A stretch of 49,205 bases of DNA, taken from Prosthecobacter sp. (GTDB lineage Bacteria > Verrucomicrobiota > Verrucomicrobiia > Verrucomicrobiales > Verrucomicrobiaceae). The notes under the pieces were generated by a model. It was given only the letters and a program-made list of their open reading frames with translations, ran no database searches and was not told the DNA's origin. The DNA lies in NCBI RefSeq assembly GCF_029946185.1, contig NZ_JAQSEA010000111.1, positions 1 to 49,205 on the forward strand, in the 5' to 3' direction. Made by a program: the position numbers and the translations under genes. Positions 34,344 through 42,558 of this stretch are shown here, one piece after another; position 1 is the stretch's first letter; each line of letters begins with the position of its first letter.

Positions 34344-34363
34344 CCGGCTAAAGCCGGGACTAC
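34344..34363 (-). repeat. REP-like hairpin with GTAG tetranucleotide
   Basis: CCGGCT-AA-AGCCGG (34344-34357), then GA and CTAC (34360-34363). On the minus strand this is GTAG, two bases, hairpin. It matches 46188-46207 in layout, but the arms differ (CCGGCT versus GAGCT) with both sides changed together. It lies in the intergenic region 34255-34483 of the efflux operon and might modulate expression between adaptor and pump. Confidence 0.65.
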
Positions 34364-34431
34364 AATACTCGGAGGGGTGGGGCTCGGGGGTGCTGGATGT
34401 TCGCGGGGGTGGATGTTTGGCGGGGTGGTGG

Positions 34432-34466
34432 GATCGAGGACGAGTTCGAGTAGGAGGACGAGGACG
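34432..34466. repeat. Second GGACGA-type repeat copy
   Basis: A direct repeat of 31030-31066: the same GATCGAGGACGAGTTCGAG leader followed by GTAGGAGGACGAGGACGA-type units. It lies 18 bp outside the adaptor gene's stop codon. Together the copies bracket the pump gene. Confidence 0.65.
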
Positions 34467-34483
34467 ATTGGGGGGAAGCGAGC

Positions 34484-35272
34484 TCAGTGGCCGCAGGTGC
34501 AGGATTTGCCGCCGCGGAGGACTTGGAGTTCGGCGAGCCAGAGTGACATGACGGGGGTGGTGACGATCTCGTCTCCGGCGTAGAGGCCATCGGTGATCTC
34601 GACGAGGTCTTCGTTCATGGCTCCGGTTTTGACGGGGGTGCGGAGGTAGGAGGGGCCGTTGAGGGTGTAGGCGAAGGTGCCTTCGGCGGTTTTGAGCAGG
34701 GCGCTGCGGGGGATGGCGGTGACGGCTTCGCCGGGGGCGGCGCGAAAGGTCATGAGGAGGCGGGTGCCGACGGGTAGCGGTGCGGCGGCAGTGACGGTGA
34801 GGGCGAAATCGCCGAGGGTGACGTGGGCGGTTTGCTCGATGCGTGCGATGGTGCCGGTGGATGACTTGGCGTCGTCGCTTTCGGCGTGCAGGGTGACTTG
34901 CTGGCCCGACTTGATCCATGCGGCCTGCGCGGCGGTGAGCCAGCCGGTGGCTTGCATGGAGGTGGCTGCATCTGAGGTGAGTGCGGTGGGTTGGAGGTCT
35001 TGTGAGGGGACGATCTGGAGCGAGACGACGAACAGGGTGGGAACGGGTGCTTCGGTGACTTCGGTGGTCTTGAGGCCGATGGCTTGCTTCATCTCTTCGG
35101 TGAGGGTTACCCCCTGCCCTGCCTTGAACTGCGCGCCGTTTTCGGGGCCGTGTTCGCTCTCGTGATCGTGTTCTTCTTGGGCTTCGTGGGCGGTAGCGTG
35201 GGGTTTATCGGTGCAGGAGCCGAGGGAGAGGAGGAAGGCTGCGAGGGTGATCCGTGGAATGAGAGTTTTCAT
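34484..35272 (-). CDS. His-rich lipoprotein, RND membrane-fusion-like
   Basis: About 262 residues from ATG 35272, chosen for its lipoprotein signal (ITLAAFLLSLGSC, Cys20). The mature N-terminus is His/Glu-rich (ATAHEAQEEHDHESEHG), probably metal-binding. The body resembles the beta-barrel and membrane-proximal parts of CzcB/CusB adaptors (IGLKTTEVTEAPVP, EAVTAIPRSALLKTAEGTFA, VEITDGLYAGDEIVTTPVM). The long alpha-hairpin is essentially absent. It ends CTCGH, another likely metal ligand set. It is upstream of czcA in the same operon. At 262 residues it is shorter than typical adaptors (about 350-500). Confidence 0.85.
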   Translation of the reverse strand: MKTLIPRITLAAFLLSLGSCTDKPHATAHEAQEEHDHESEHGPENGAQFKAGQGVTLTEEMKQAIGLKTTEVTEAPVPTLFVVSLQIVPSQDLQPTALTSDAATSMQATGWLTAAQAAWIKSGQQVTLHAESDDAKSSTGTIARIEQTAHVTLGDFALTVTAAAPLPVGTRLLMTFRAAPGEAVTAIPRSALLKTAEGTFAYTLNGPSYLRTPVKTGAMNEDLVEITDGLYAGDEIVTTPVMSLWLAELQVLRGGKSCTCGH

Positions 35273-35421
35273 GGGAAGATGTGAAGTGGGTAAGTTTTGA
35301 GAAGCTGCCGCATTCGAAGGGATTGTGGTGGGCGGAGTCTGACGGATACGGTGATCCTGTCTTTGGGGCGCATGAGAGCCCAAGCCTTGTTCGTGGCTGT
35401 TTTTTGCTATGGTCGCTCTCC

Positions 35422-35457
35422 GATAGGTCTGATGGGACCGATAGGACGGATGGGTCC
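35422..35457. repeat. Four 9-bp tandem repeats (GATRGGWCB)
   Basis: GATAGGTCT, GATGGGACC, GATAGGACG and GATGGGTCC follow each other without gaps in the gene-free interval 35273-35497 between the adaptor and the Cys/His-rich gene. It is within the efflux operon. Repeated binding sites or simple slippage are both possible. Confidence 0.55.
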
Positions 35458-35497
35458 TAGAGCGCTCAGAGGGAGGCGCAAAAAAAACAGCGCGGGC

Positions 35498-35959
35498 TTA
35501 AGCCTGCGTAGGGCCGCGCACGGGACAGGCCGTGCGGGAGAGGACTTCGCAGAGGGCGCGCAGTGGCGGCGGATCGTTGGCTGCGAGTGAAGTGAGAAAG
35601 GTGGTGGCCAGTTCAGGGAGTGGCGCGGGCTCCCAAGTGGCAAGCGGTGGTGCTTCGACTGCCAGCGCCGTCATGGGCGGGAGCTTCTGCATGAGGGTGC
35701 TGCCGTGGGTCAGGAAATCGCAGACGCCACAGTCGAGTCCGGTGTGAAGGGGCGCGTCGTTGCTGTGGTGCCCCTCGTGTTCATGCGTTTCTTCGGCATG
35801 CTCATTGGTGGCCAAGCAGCAGGTGTAAGCAGCACTTCCCTGCACCGCTCCAAAGCGGCTCAGCGAGCAGTGCGCCCAACAAAGGAGCCAGAGCACGAGC
35901 ATGGATGAGGCAAGTGACTTCACAGGAGTGAGTAACCGGGCAAAGAGGTGGAATGTCAA
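35498..35959 (-). CDS. Cys/His-rich small membrane or exported protein
   Basis: The protein has 153 residues. An N-terminal hydrophobic segment (SLASSMLVLWLLCWAHC) serves as signal or anchor. After it come TCC (Cys47, Cys48), a His/Glu-rich stretch (NEHAEETHEHEGHHSND) and LDCGVCDF (Cys77, Cys80). The rest is Pro/Ala/Leu-rich. The layout recalls DUF2946-type proteins found beside metal-resistance genes, though I am not certain of family membership. The start overlaps the stop of the preceding gene by ATGA. Its metal-ligand richness and position at the head of the efflux operon suggest metal sensing or chaperoning. Confidence 0.75.
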   Translation of the reverse strand: MTFHLFARLLTPVKSLASSMLVLWLLCWAHCSLSRFGAVQGSAAYTCCLATNEHAEETHEHEGHHSNDAPLHTGLDCGVCDFLTHGSTLMQKLPPMTALAVEAPPLATWEPAPLPELATTFLTSLAANDPPPLRALCEVLSRTACPVRGPTQA

Positions 35960-36279
35960 GCGTGGGTGCGTGGCGGAGAAAGGACAAAGCTGAGAGCCCT
36001 TGGGGTTTCAATGCCTTGTACGCGGGGAGTGGATTTCACGGTACGCCAGGAGGAGCGAAGGAGGGAGATGCTGAGGACGATGCCGATGATGAGCGACAGA
36101 ACCGCAAAGAAGACGTACAAGGATGTGTAGAACCAAAATGTGAATGGGTTGTCTTTGCGGCGGAATCGCCCGTAACGACAGGTGACCTCCTGCCGAGTCC
36201 ATGCGCGCCAGGAGACGAAGGTGAGGATGAGGCCGGAGATGAAGCACATGAATATGCATGCCAGTTCATTGGACATCAT
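35956..36279 (-). CDS. Small two-helix membrane protein
   Basis: The protein has 107 residues with hydrophobic segments at about 6-24 (LACIFMCFISGLILTFVSW) and 46-72 (FTFWFYTSLYVFFAVLSLII), joined by a basic loop (TCRYGRFRRKDNP). MSNEL at 36276 is an equally possible start. The 4-bp overlap with the next gene indicates translational coupling, so it is probably the first gene of the efflux operon. No family recognised. Confidence 0.7.
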   Translation of the reverse strand: MMSNELACIFMCFISGLILTFVSWRAWTRQEVTCRYGRFRRKDNPFTFWFYTSLYVFFAVLSLIIGIVLSISLLRSSWRTVKSTPRVQGIETPRALSFVLSPPRTHA

Positions 36280-36413
36280 GGGGAGTGTGGGCGCGTGCTT
36301 TTTGCGGGGCGTCTATAGCATCTTGCTAGGCGCATTTCCAGCTTGGTGCGACTGGGGATGTGCGGTTTACACCGCAGAGGGCAGAAACCTGAGTTGGAAG
36401 GGCAGTTCTCTGA

Positions 36414-36434
36414 GTCCGTCCAGCCTCTGCGGTT
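36414..36434 (-). repeat. Inverted copy of the 21-bp repeat at 24688-24708
   Basis: GTCCGTCCAGCC...GCGGTT is the exact reverse complement of 24688-24708. It lies 12 bp beyond the 3' end of the PBP1-like gene. Together with CACCGCAGAGGGC at about 36370-36382 it could fold into a long hairpin acting as a transcription end for that minus-strand operon. Confidence 0.55.
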
Positions 36435-36445
36435 TACTTCATTTT

Positions 36446-38518
36446 TTACTGCGGAACGGGGATGGCTTTGGGGACGTAGTCGTCTTGAGGGACGGGGATA
36501 GCCGCAGGGACGCCGCCGGGGGCGCTGGTGGTTTGGTAGGGGTCTCTGCCGATGACGACGCTGGAGATGGGGGTGACGGGGATGACGCGGGCTTCGCCTT
36601 CGACGAAGAGGGCGCGTGGGGGAGCGGCGAGGAGTTGGGAAGCGGGGGCTTTGCCGTCCCAGCCTTTGGGCTTGCCCTCGGTGACCATGGCGAAAACGGC
36701 GGCCCACAGGGGAAGCGCGGCGGTGGAGGCGGTGGCTTGGGGGCTGATGGGGATGTCTTTGTCATGCCCGATCCAGACGAGGCAGGTGCGTTCGCGGTCG
36801 GAGCCGATGAACCATGCGTCGGTGCGGTCGTAGGTGATGCCGCCGTAGCCGGCGATGCTTTTGTTGGCGAGGCCGTGGGCCTTGAGGGGCTTGCGGTATT
36901 CGGGGCGCTCCATGCCGGTGATGAGGGTGTCGCGCACATGGGTGACGGCGGCGGGGCTGAAAATTTCGGTACTGCGAATGGTGGGGGTGAGGAGGAGGTG
37001 CGGGCTGGCGCACTGGCGGCCGTCATTGGCGATGGCGGTGAAGGCGCGGGCGATCTCGATAAGACGCAGGGAGCTCTGGCCGAGGGTGAATGCGGCTTCG
37101 GCCCGCAAAGGATTGGTGAAACCGCAGCGATTGATGGCGGCACGGAGGGGTTCGAGTCCGACCTGATAGCCGAGTCGGACGGTGGCGGCGGTGCGGCCTT
37201 CAAGCAGGGCCTGCTTGGGGGCGATGCTGCCGCCAGTGTAAGCTACGGGATCGCCTTCGGCTCCCCATTCACCAAGGGTGCCGACGAGGCCGCCGATCAT
37301 GGCCTGTTTGTTGTCCAGGGGGCCGTCGATCTGGGGGGCGTCTGTGACGTCGGGCTGGGCCGTGAGTGCGGCGGCGTAAACGAGGGGGAGAAAGGCGGTG
37401 CCGACGGGGCGGATACCGTCGAGGGCGCGATTGAAGGGGCTGGTGGTGAAGTCGCGGCCGCCCTGCATGGCGAGGATGGCGCCGGAGTTGTTGTCGAGGA
37501 CGATGACGGCTCCCTGGAGGGCTTTGTCTTTGGCACCGACCGTGTCGAGGTGTTTGCGGACGAGGGTGTCGAGCTTATGCTGCCAGTCGAGACGCAGCGA
37601 GATGCTCATCTCGGGCGGGGTGCCGGGCTTGTAGCCGAGGCTCTGAAATTCGGCGCGTGCGGCGGCGAGCATGTAGCCGGTGCGGACGCGGTTTTTGTCA
37701 TAGCTGATGGTGAGGGGCTGAGCGCGGGCGGTGGTGGCTTCGGCCTCGGTGATGCTGCCGGTCTCGGCCATGCGCTGGAGCGTGAGATCACGTTTTTGTT
37801 TGGCGAGTTTGGGCTGGGTGATGGGGGAGAAGGCGACGGGAGCCTTGATGATTCCGGCGAGGGTCGCGGACTCGATGAGGGAGATGTCGCGGACGTCTTT
37901 GCCAAAGTAGCAGCGTGCGGCGGCACCGACGCCGCTGCAGCCGGTGCCGAGATAGATGCGATTGAGGTAATGGGTGAGGATCTGCTCCTTGGTGCATTCG
38001 CGCTCGATGCGCATGGCTAGGAAGATTTCGATGATCTTGCGCTCGTAGTTGCGGCCCTGGAGGCCGAAGGCATTGCGGGCGAGCTGCTGGGTGATGGTGC
38101 TGCCGCCCTGACGGATGCCTTTGGAGGTGAAGTTTTTCACGGCGGCACGGCTGAGTCCGATGATGTCGAAACCGGGATGGGAGAAGAAGCGGGCATCTTC
38201 GGTGGCGATGATGGCCTGGACGAGGGTGATGGGGACTCCATTGAGGGTGACGAGCTCGCGCTCAATGTCGCTGGCGCTGCCGATGGGCTCGCCTTTGGCA
38301 CCGAGGAAGAGGGTTTCATTCTGGCCGCGAGTGAGGGCGGCCATGTCATAGGTGGCGGCGAGGCTGGAGTAGTGGTTCCAGACAAAGCCGAAGGCGATGA
38401 GGCCGATAAGACCAAGGATCACACAGGAGCCGCTGATGAAACGGAACCAGCGCGGGAGGCGGTGGTAGCGAGCGCGGAGGCTGGAGAGGAAGGTGCGAAC
38501 TGCTGAGAGTGGAGACAT
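36446..38518 (-). CDS. Class A PBP with active GT51 and inactivated transpeptidase domain
   Basis: The protein has 690 residues. A membrane anchor at about 28-47 precedes a complete GT51 glycosyltransferase: ATEDARFFSHPGFD (catalytic Glu107), RQGGSTITQQLARNAFG, ERKIIEIFLAMRIE, KEQILTHYLNRIYLG and KRDLTLQRM. It should polymerise glycan strands from lipid II. The transpeptidase fold is present but all three motifs are lost: SxxK reads TAFL (RPVGTAFLPLVY), SxN reads GRT (EGRTAATVRLG) and KTG reads YGG (AGYGGITYDRTDAWFIG). The Pro-rich C-terminus ends in a repeated KAIPVPQ-like motif. It is 104 bp downstream of PBP2 on the same strand. It should be functionally monofunctional, with crosslinking supplied by another PBP. 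Confidence 0.93.
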   Translation of the reverse strand: MSPLSAVRTFLSSLRARYHRLPRWFRFISGSCVILGLIGLIAFGFVWNHYSSLAATYDMAALTRGQNETLFLGAKGEPIGSASDIERELVTLNGVPITLVQAIIATEDARFFSHPGFDIIGLSRAAVKNFTSKGIRQGGSTITQQLARNAFGLQGRNYERKIIEIFLAMRIERECTKEQILTHYLNRIYLGTGCSGVGAAARCYFGKDVRDISLIESATLAGIIKAPVAFSPITQPKLAKQKRDLTLQRMAETGSITEAEATTARAQPLTISYDKNRVRTGYMLAAARAEFQSLGYKPGTPPEMSISLRLDWQHKLDTLVRKHLDTVGAKDKALQGAVIVLDNNSGAILAMQGGRDFTTSPFNRALDGIRPVGTAFLPLVYAAALTAQPDVTDAPQIDGPLDNKQAMIGGLVGTLGEWGAEGDPVAYTGGSIAPKQALLEGRTAATVRLGYQVGLEPLRAAINRCGFTNPLRAEAAFTLGQSSLRLIEIARAFTAIANDGRQCASPHLLLTPTIRSTEIFSPAAVTHVRDTLITGMERPEYRKPLKAHGLANKSIAGYGGITYDRTDAWFIGSDRERTCLVWIGHDKDIPISPQATASTAALPLWAAVFAMVTEGKPKGWDGKAPASQLLAAPPRALFVEGEARVIPVTPISSVVIGRDPYQTTSAPGGVPAAIPVPQDDYVPKAIPVPQ

Positions 38519-38622
38519 GAGTGAGGCTTTTATCTTTCTCGTCCTCCCACTCTGCCTCCTACTCTCGGGGCAAGTCAGGGTGCTGAGAAAGGGAGGAAGA
38601 GCAGGAGGAAGATGAAGTTTGA

Positions 38623-40692
38623 TTAGCGGAAGAGGCGCTGGAAGAAGCCGCCGATGCCGGGTTGTTCGCGGTACTGAGCGGGGGCGCCGCCGCCGTAGTA
38701 GCCGGGTGGAGGCTGACTGAAGTCGGGGGTCAGTGGATCGTTTTCTTCCGGGACGGTGTTCGGCTCATACTTCACATCGTGGGCAGTGGGCCTGTCTTCA
38801 ATGTCGTGCAGGACTTTGGCGATGATGGGTGCGGCGGTGCCGCCGCCGGAGAGGCCGCTTTCGCCGGCATTCCCCTCCACCATGACGGCAAAGGCCAGCG
38901 GGGGATTGGTGTCCACAAATCCGGCGAACCAGACGACGTTGGCCTTGGCTCCGCGCAGCACCCACTGGGCGGTGCCGGTCTTGCCAAAGACGGCGACTTT
39001 TTTCAGGCGCACGGCTTTGCCAGTGCCCCGTGAATGATTGACGACACCAAACATGCCGCTACGAACGGTTTCGAGGTCCATCTGGCTGACGGGCATGAGG
39101 GCATCACGGCACGGGATGCTGACGTCTCCGAGCTGACCGGTCTGTGACTGCGTGTGGGTGACAAGGCGCGGGCGGGGGCGGCAGGAGCCGTTGGCGAGGG
39201 TGGCCATGACCATGGCCATCTGCAGCGGGGAGGTCTCGGTGACGCCCTGGCCGATGGAGAGATTGGCGAGGTCGTGATTGGAGGGGGCGTTTTTCGGCAG
39301 ATTTCCGGCGGCCGTTTTTAGCGGCAGCACTGGAGAACTGCCAAGACCAAACTCATGCGCCATGTAGAGAATGGGGCGGTCACGCATGACCATGGCGGAC
39401 TGGTAGAAGTAGGTGTTGCAGGAGCGGATGAGCGCGGCGCGCGCATTGAACCAGCCGTGGTCGTCTTTGGACCAGTTGTTGAATTCGCGGCCGTCGATCA
39501 TGAGGGAGGGACCGCACTCGAACTCCATCTGGGCATCGACGAAGCCGGAGCGGAGTCCGGCGAGGACGACGATGGGCTTGAAGATGGAGCCCGGTGGGTA
39601 GGTGCCGAGCAGGGCGCGGTCAAACAGCGGGCCGTCGATGTCCTGCGTGAGGGTGGTGAAATCGGCGAAGGAGATGCCGCCGGCGAAGGCATTGGGATCG
39701 TAGTGCGGGAGGCTGGCCATGGCGCGGATGTCTCCGGTGAAGGCGTCAACGATGACCATGGCGCAGCGGTGCTTGGACTGCGCGAGGGCGGTCTCGGCGA
39801 GGCGCTGGGTTTCGAGATTGAGGGTGGTGACGACATCGCGCCCGGCGGAGGGCGGAGTGAAAACCTGCTGGTAGGCGACGCTGCCAGCGTCTGCCATCAT
39901 GAGGCAAAGCGTGCCGTCTGTCCCGGTGAGAGGTTTATTAAAGGCGGCCTCAAGGCCTGCTGCGCCCTTCGTGCGCTGCCAGAGGGGCTCGCTGCGGAGA
40001 ATGGGGCCGGACGGCGGTGCGCCGTCAGAGGAGACGTAGCCGAGAATGTGTGCGGCCATGCCGCTCTGCGGGTAGTGCCGCACGTATTCCGTTCGCAGGC
40101 TGGCATGGGCGTGCTTTTGCGGATCGATGACGAGATCCTGCGTGAAGGCATCACTGACAGTCACCGGCAGCTCGCGGCGGCTTTCATAATGGCGTTTCAA
40201 CGTTTCAGCGTCCGGCATGCGTGCTACGGGGAGATCGGCCTTCGTAGCATCAATCTCCTGCTGGAGCCAAGTTGTGTAGGCTTCCAGCGTGCTGCGCTTC
40301 TCTGCGGGCACGGTAAACTGCAAACGACGCACGAGGGAGTTTTGCGCAAGCGGCCGTCCTTTGCGGTCAAGGATCTGCCCACGCGGCGCAGGGATGGCAA
40401 AGTAGAAGGGCTTGACGTCGGTGCGTGAGCCGGTGCCGGGGACGAAGGCGGCGGGAGGCTCTGCGCTGTGCGCGGGAGCAGCAGTCGCAGGCTTTGGGGT
40501 TTGAGCAGGAGCGGCGGCTGGCAGCTCTGCGCTAAATGTAGGAACTGCCGCGAGGATGAGGCCAAAGGCGGCGAGAGCACCGAGGCTTATTCGTCCTGCG
40601 GAACTGCCAGGGGGGGATGTAGGGGCAGTGCGCACTGGCCATGAGAAACGGCTGGGCGCGGGAGGGTGGGCGGACGGCGGAGAGGAAATCAC
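38623..40692 (-). CDS. Class B penicillin-binding protein (PBP2-like transpeptidase)
   Basis: D,D-transpeptidase of elongation-type peptidoglycan synthesis. The protein has 689 residues. After a Pro/Ser-rich cytoplasmic leader, the membrane or signal segment is RISLGALAAFGLILAAVPTF. A Pro/Ala linker leads to the dimerisation domain (RGQILDRKGRPLAQNSLVRR). All catalytic motifs are intact: SxxK in PPGSIFKPIVVLAG, SxN in SCNTYFY and KTG in FGKTGTAQW. A Tyr/Gly-rich tail ends GIGGFFQRLFR. It is upstream of the class A protein with the dead transpeptidase. The start could be later than 40692. The name mrdA is not assigned because no rodA lies beside it. Confidence 0.93.
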   Translation of the reverse strand: MISSPPSAHPPAPSRFSWPVRTAPTSPPGSSAGRISLGALAAFGLILAAVPTFSAELPAAAPAQTPKPATAAPAHSAEPPAAFVPGTGSRTDVKPFYFAIPAPRGQILDRKGRPLAQNSLVRRLQFTVPAEKRSTLEAYTTWLQQEIDATKADLPVARMPDAETLKRHYESRRELPVTVSDAFTQDLVIDPQKHAHASLRTEYVRHYPQSGMAAHILGYVSSDGAPPSGPILRSEPLWQRTKGAAGLEAAFNKPLTGTDGTLCLMMADAGSVAYQQVFTPPSAGRDVVTTLNLETQRLAETALAQSKHRCAMVIVDAFTGDIRAMASLPHYDPNAFAGGISFADFTTLTQDIDGPLFDRALLGTYPPGSIFKPIVVLAGLRSGFVDAQMEFECGPSLMIDGREFNNWSKDDHGWFNARAALIRSCNTYFYQSAMVMRDRPILYMAHEFGLGSSPVLPLKTAAGNLPKNAPSNHDLANLSIGQGVTETSPLQMAMVMATLANGSCRPRPRLVTHTQSQTGQLGDVSIPCRDALMPVSQMDLETVRSGMFGVVNHSRGTGKAVRLKKVAVFGKTGTAQWVLRGAKANVVWFAGFVDTNPPLAFAVMVEGNAGESGLSGGGTAAPIIAKVLHDIEDRPTAHDVKYEPNTVPEENDPLTPDFSQPPPGYYGGGAPAQYREQPGIGGFFQRLFR

Positions 40693-40849
40693 AGGCAGGA
40701 AATGAGAATGATAATACCGCGAACCAAGTCAGACTGCCAACAAAACCAGCGGCAGCATAAAATCGTATGTGCGGGAAGTTTGGACGCCGAGTCGTGAGGC
40801 TGAGTTCAATCTTGGTTAAAGGACGGGGCAGGAGTCAGACGGTGAGGAG

Positions 40850-40864
40850 GTGAAGGGCCTTCAC
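40850..40864. promoter_or_regulatory. 15-bp palindrome in a divergent promoter region
   Basis: GTGAAGGGCCTTCAC is symmetrical around the central G. It lies in the 296-bp gap between the PBP2 start (40692, minus) and the acidic protein gene (40989, plus). It is a candidate operator for either side. No known regulator motif is recognised. Confidence 0.35.
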
Positions 40865-40988
40865 TTCATTTTCAGTTAAAGCCGCATTAATCCCCTTCCC
40901 CGGCCACCTGTCATACCATGAGGCAGGACAAAAACATAAACGCAAAGCAGTCTGGCGGCGCGATGCCATGGAAGAAAGAAACCCAACC

Positions 40989-41399
40989 ATGAAAACAGCG
41001 CATTCATCCCAGCCTGAAGCCTCGGCGGCTGACTCATCTGCCCCTGCTGCAGACAGACCCGCCACCGCATCCAACACCGAACCGCCACAGCCCACGGTCT
41101 CTGAAGACATGGAGGCCAACACCATGCTGTCAGAAGATCCGCTGGGGAATCTGCCCATGCCGCCGAAGATCATGGTGCCAGGTCTGGCAGAGCTTGAGAC
41201 CTGGGACGCACCTGCCAACGAGTCAGGGTATCGAGTGGCTCCGCAAACTGCAGAAGACGAGGCAGAGTTTCCTGAAATCCTTGTCGAAGAAGGTCTCGAC
41301 GAAGCTGAGGAAGAACTCCGCAGTGTGCAGGATGCTGAGGAAAAGCTGATCGAGCAGAAAGAGGAAGATATCGAGGAGGCCCGAGAGGCGAAGAAGTGA
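40989..41399 (+). CDS. Acidic, probably disordered protein
   Basis: About 136 residues from ATG 40989 (an in-frame ATG at 40968 is possible). There is no signal peptide. The first half is Ser/Ala/Pro-rich (QPEASAADSSAPAADRPATA). The second half is strongly acidic and helical (VEEGLDEAEEELRSVQDAEE, KLIEQKEEDIEEAREAKK). A hairpin terminator follows at 41417. Its 3' 177 bp overlap the antisense 3' end of the SnoaL-like gene. The terminator and acidic codon pattern support it as real. The function is unknown. Confidence 0.65.
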   Translation: MKTAHSSQPEASAADSSAPAADRPATASNTEPPQPTVSEDMEANTMLSEDPLGNLPMPPKIMVPGLAELETWDAPANESGYRVAPQTAEDEAEFPEILVEEGLDEAEEELRSVQDAEEKLIEQKEEDIEEAREAKK

Positions 41400-42320
41400 G
41401 GCGGGGTCAGGGTCTGAACGGTGATTGAGCACCGTTTTAGACCTTGTCATGTACTTGTCATGTCCCTGTCCTTCCATTCCTGTTTTCGATCTTGGTTTAT
41501 CGGAGGGACTGGGGATGGGAAAAATGACAAGACCGAAACAGCCTTCCCTATCCATCACTCGAAGGCTTGAGATTGAGGAGGCCTGCCCGGTGTTCATGTC
41601 AAAGGGCACGGAGCTGTGCAGATGGGTGATGAGCCATCTACCATCGCGTTTCTCAAAGCACGCAGTCTCGCGCCACCACATGTCGATGGATTCTCCGTCG
41701 TTCTTGGCGCCCTTCAGCTCATTGAGACTACGGCAAAAGGCGGTGTCATTTGCAGCGGAAATGGAGAGATCTCTCAACTGGTAGTCGATGGGGCCTGCAA
41801 ATGAGGCAAACCACTCGTCGGCACGTCGTTTCACGGTGTCTTTGCCGCAGTAGCGCAAGGGGTTGATGAGATCAAAGGCGGTGACGTCGGGCGCGTAGTT
41901 ACGCATAAGTGCGGAGACATCTTTGGCGCGGCATGCAGCGGCGATGTCTTCCATGAGCACCCGAATCTCGGCTTCGGTGGTGGCAACGGGATCTTCGGAG
42001 CCGAAGTACACCTCCACCTGCGAGATTTTGCCACCGCCCACGGTGAAAAACTCGGTGTTGCCGAAGGTCATGCCCTGTGACGTGCGGGCTTCATAGCGGA
42101 CGCACACATTGTTTCCTTCGACCATGAGATCCTTGATATCAAATGAGGAGAGATGCTGGCTGTTGGGCCAGCATCTCTCAAAGTAGTGCGCCCGGTTGAT
42201 ATGATTATCCACAGGACTGGTAAAAGTGAAATCTTCCGAGAGCAGATACTCCAGGGCCGCGCGGTCCTTGTTCTCGTAAGCGGCATAACATGCACGGACG
42301 AGGTCAGCGGGTGATTTCAT
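41223..42320 (-). CDS. Two-domain SnoaL/NTF2-like protein with odd C-terminal extension
   Basis: The protein has 365 residues. Two NTF2-like (SnoaL/DUF4440) domains are seen: residues 1-118 (DLVRACYAAYENKDRAALEY, LLSEDFTFTSPVDN, FFTVGGGKISQVEVYFG) and about 122-245 (DIAAACRAKDVSALMRNYAP, ADEWFASFAGPIDYQLRDL, GRWLITHLHSSVPFDM). The fold normally ends there. The remaining 120 residues (ISSLRVMDREGCFGLVIF and on) look unlike a domain and run antisense into the acidic gene. A lost stop or a frameshift near 41580 is likely. Its start overlaps a small upstream ORF by ATGA. Substrate unknown; polyketide-cyclase or isomerase-type folds bind many small molecules. Confidence 0.8.
   Translation of the reverse strand: MKSPADLVRACYAAYENKDRAALEYLLSEDFTFTSPVDNHINRAHYFERCWPNSQHLSSFDIKDLMVEGNNVCVRYEARTSQGMTFGNTEFFTVGGGKISQVEVYFGSEDPVATTEAEIRVLMEDIAAACRAKDVSALMRNYAPDVTAFDLINPLRYCGKDTVKRRADEWFASFAGPIDYQLRDLSISAANDTAFCRSLNELKGAKNDGESIDMWWRETACFEKRDGRWLITHLHSSVPFDMNTGQASSISSLRVMDREGCFGLVIFPIPSPSDKPRSKTGMEGQGHDKYMTRSKTVLNHRSDPDPASLLRLSGLLDIFLFLLDQLFLSILHTAEFFLSFVETFFDKDFRKLCLVFCSLRSHSIP
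41417..41440 (+). terminator. Hairpin terminator after the acidic gene
   Basis: AACGGTG (41417-41423), loop ATTGAG, CACCGTT (41430-41436), continuing into TT. The perfect 7-bp stem with four consecutive T fits a weak factor-independent terminator on the plus strand, 18 bp after the acidic gene's stop. It lies inside the 3' extension of the opposing SnoaL-like gene. Confidence 0.6.
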
Positions 42321-42511
42321 CGCGAAGCAAACATGTGCATTGAGGACGGCTTCGCCTGCGGGGCGGAGGCATTCATCTTGCGAAGGAACCTGTAGGTGCG
42401 GAACGGTGCGGCATCGATGATCATGGTGGGAACTTCTTCAGTTTCCACGATGGGCTTCGAGGTGGACAATTCCAACCTTTTCGGATTGAGCCAGTTTTTG
42501 AGCATGTTCAT
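42317..42511 (-). CDS. Small ORF coupled to the SnoaL-like gene
   Basis: The product has 64 residues (MNMLKNWLNPKRLELSTSKP...), with no membrane segment or known motif. Its stop overlaps the next start by ATGA, which suggests a translated leader or small protein. Codon use does not settle whether it is real. It is kept because of the coupling and because it fills the interval between two genes on the same strand. Confidence 0.4.
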   Translation of the reverse strand: MNMLKNWLNPKRLELSTSKPIVETEEVPTMIIDAAPFRTYRFLRKMNASAPQAKPSSMHMFASR

Positions 42512-42558
42512 GGCAGTGACGAGTGAAGGGTGGTGACTGCGGGAGTTTTTAAGGCGTA

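Noticed and set aside
32641-34551. A 636-codon open frame opposite the CzcA-type pump gene
   Set aside because: Acidic, low-complexity antisense translation in GC-rich DNA; the opposite strand has a complete RND pump with all motifs.
36182-38020. A 612-codon open frame opposite the class A PBP gene
   Set aside because: Gly/Asp-rich shadow frame without domains; the minus strand encodes a recognisable GT51 protein.
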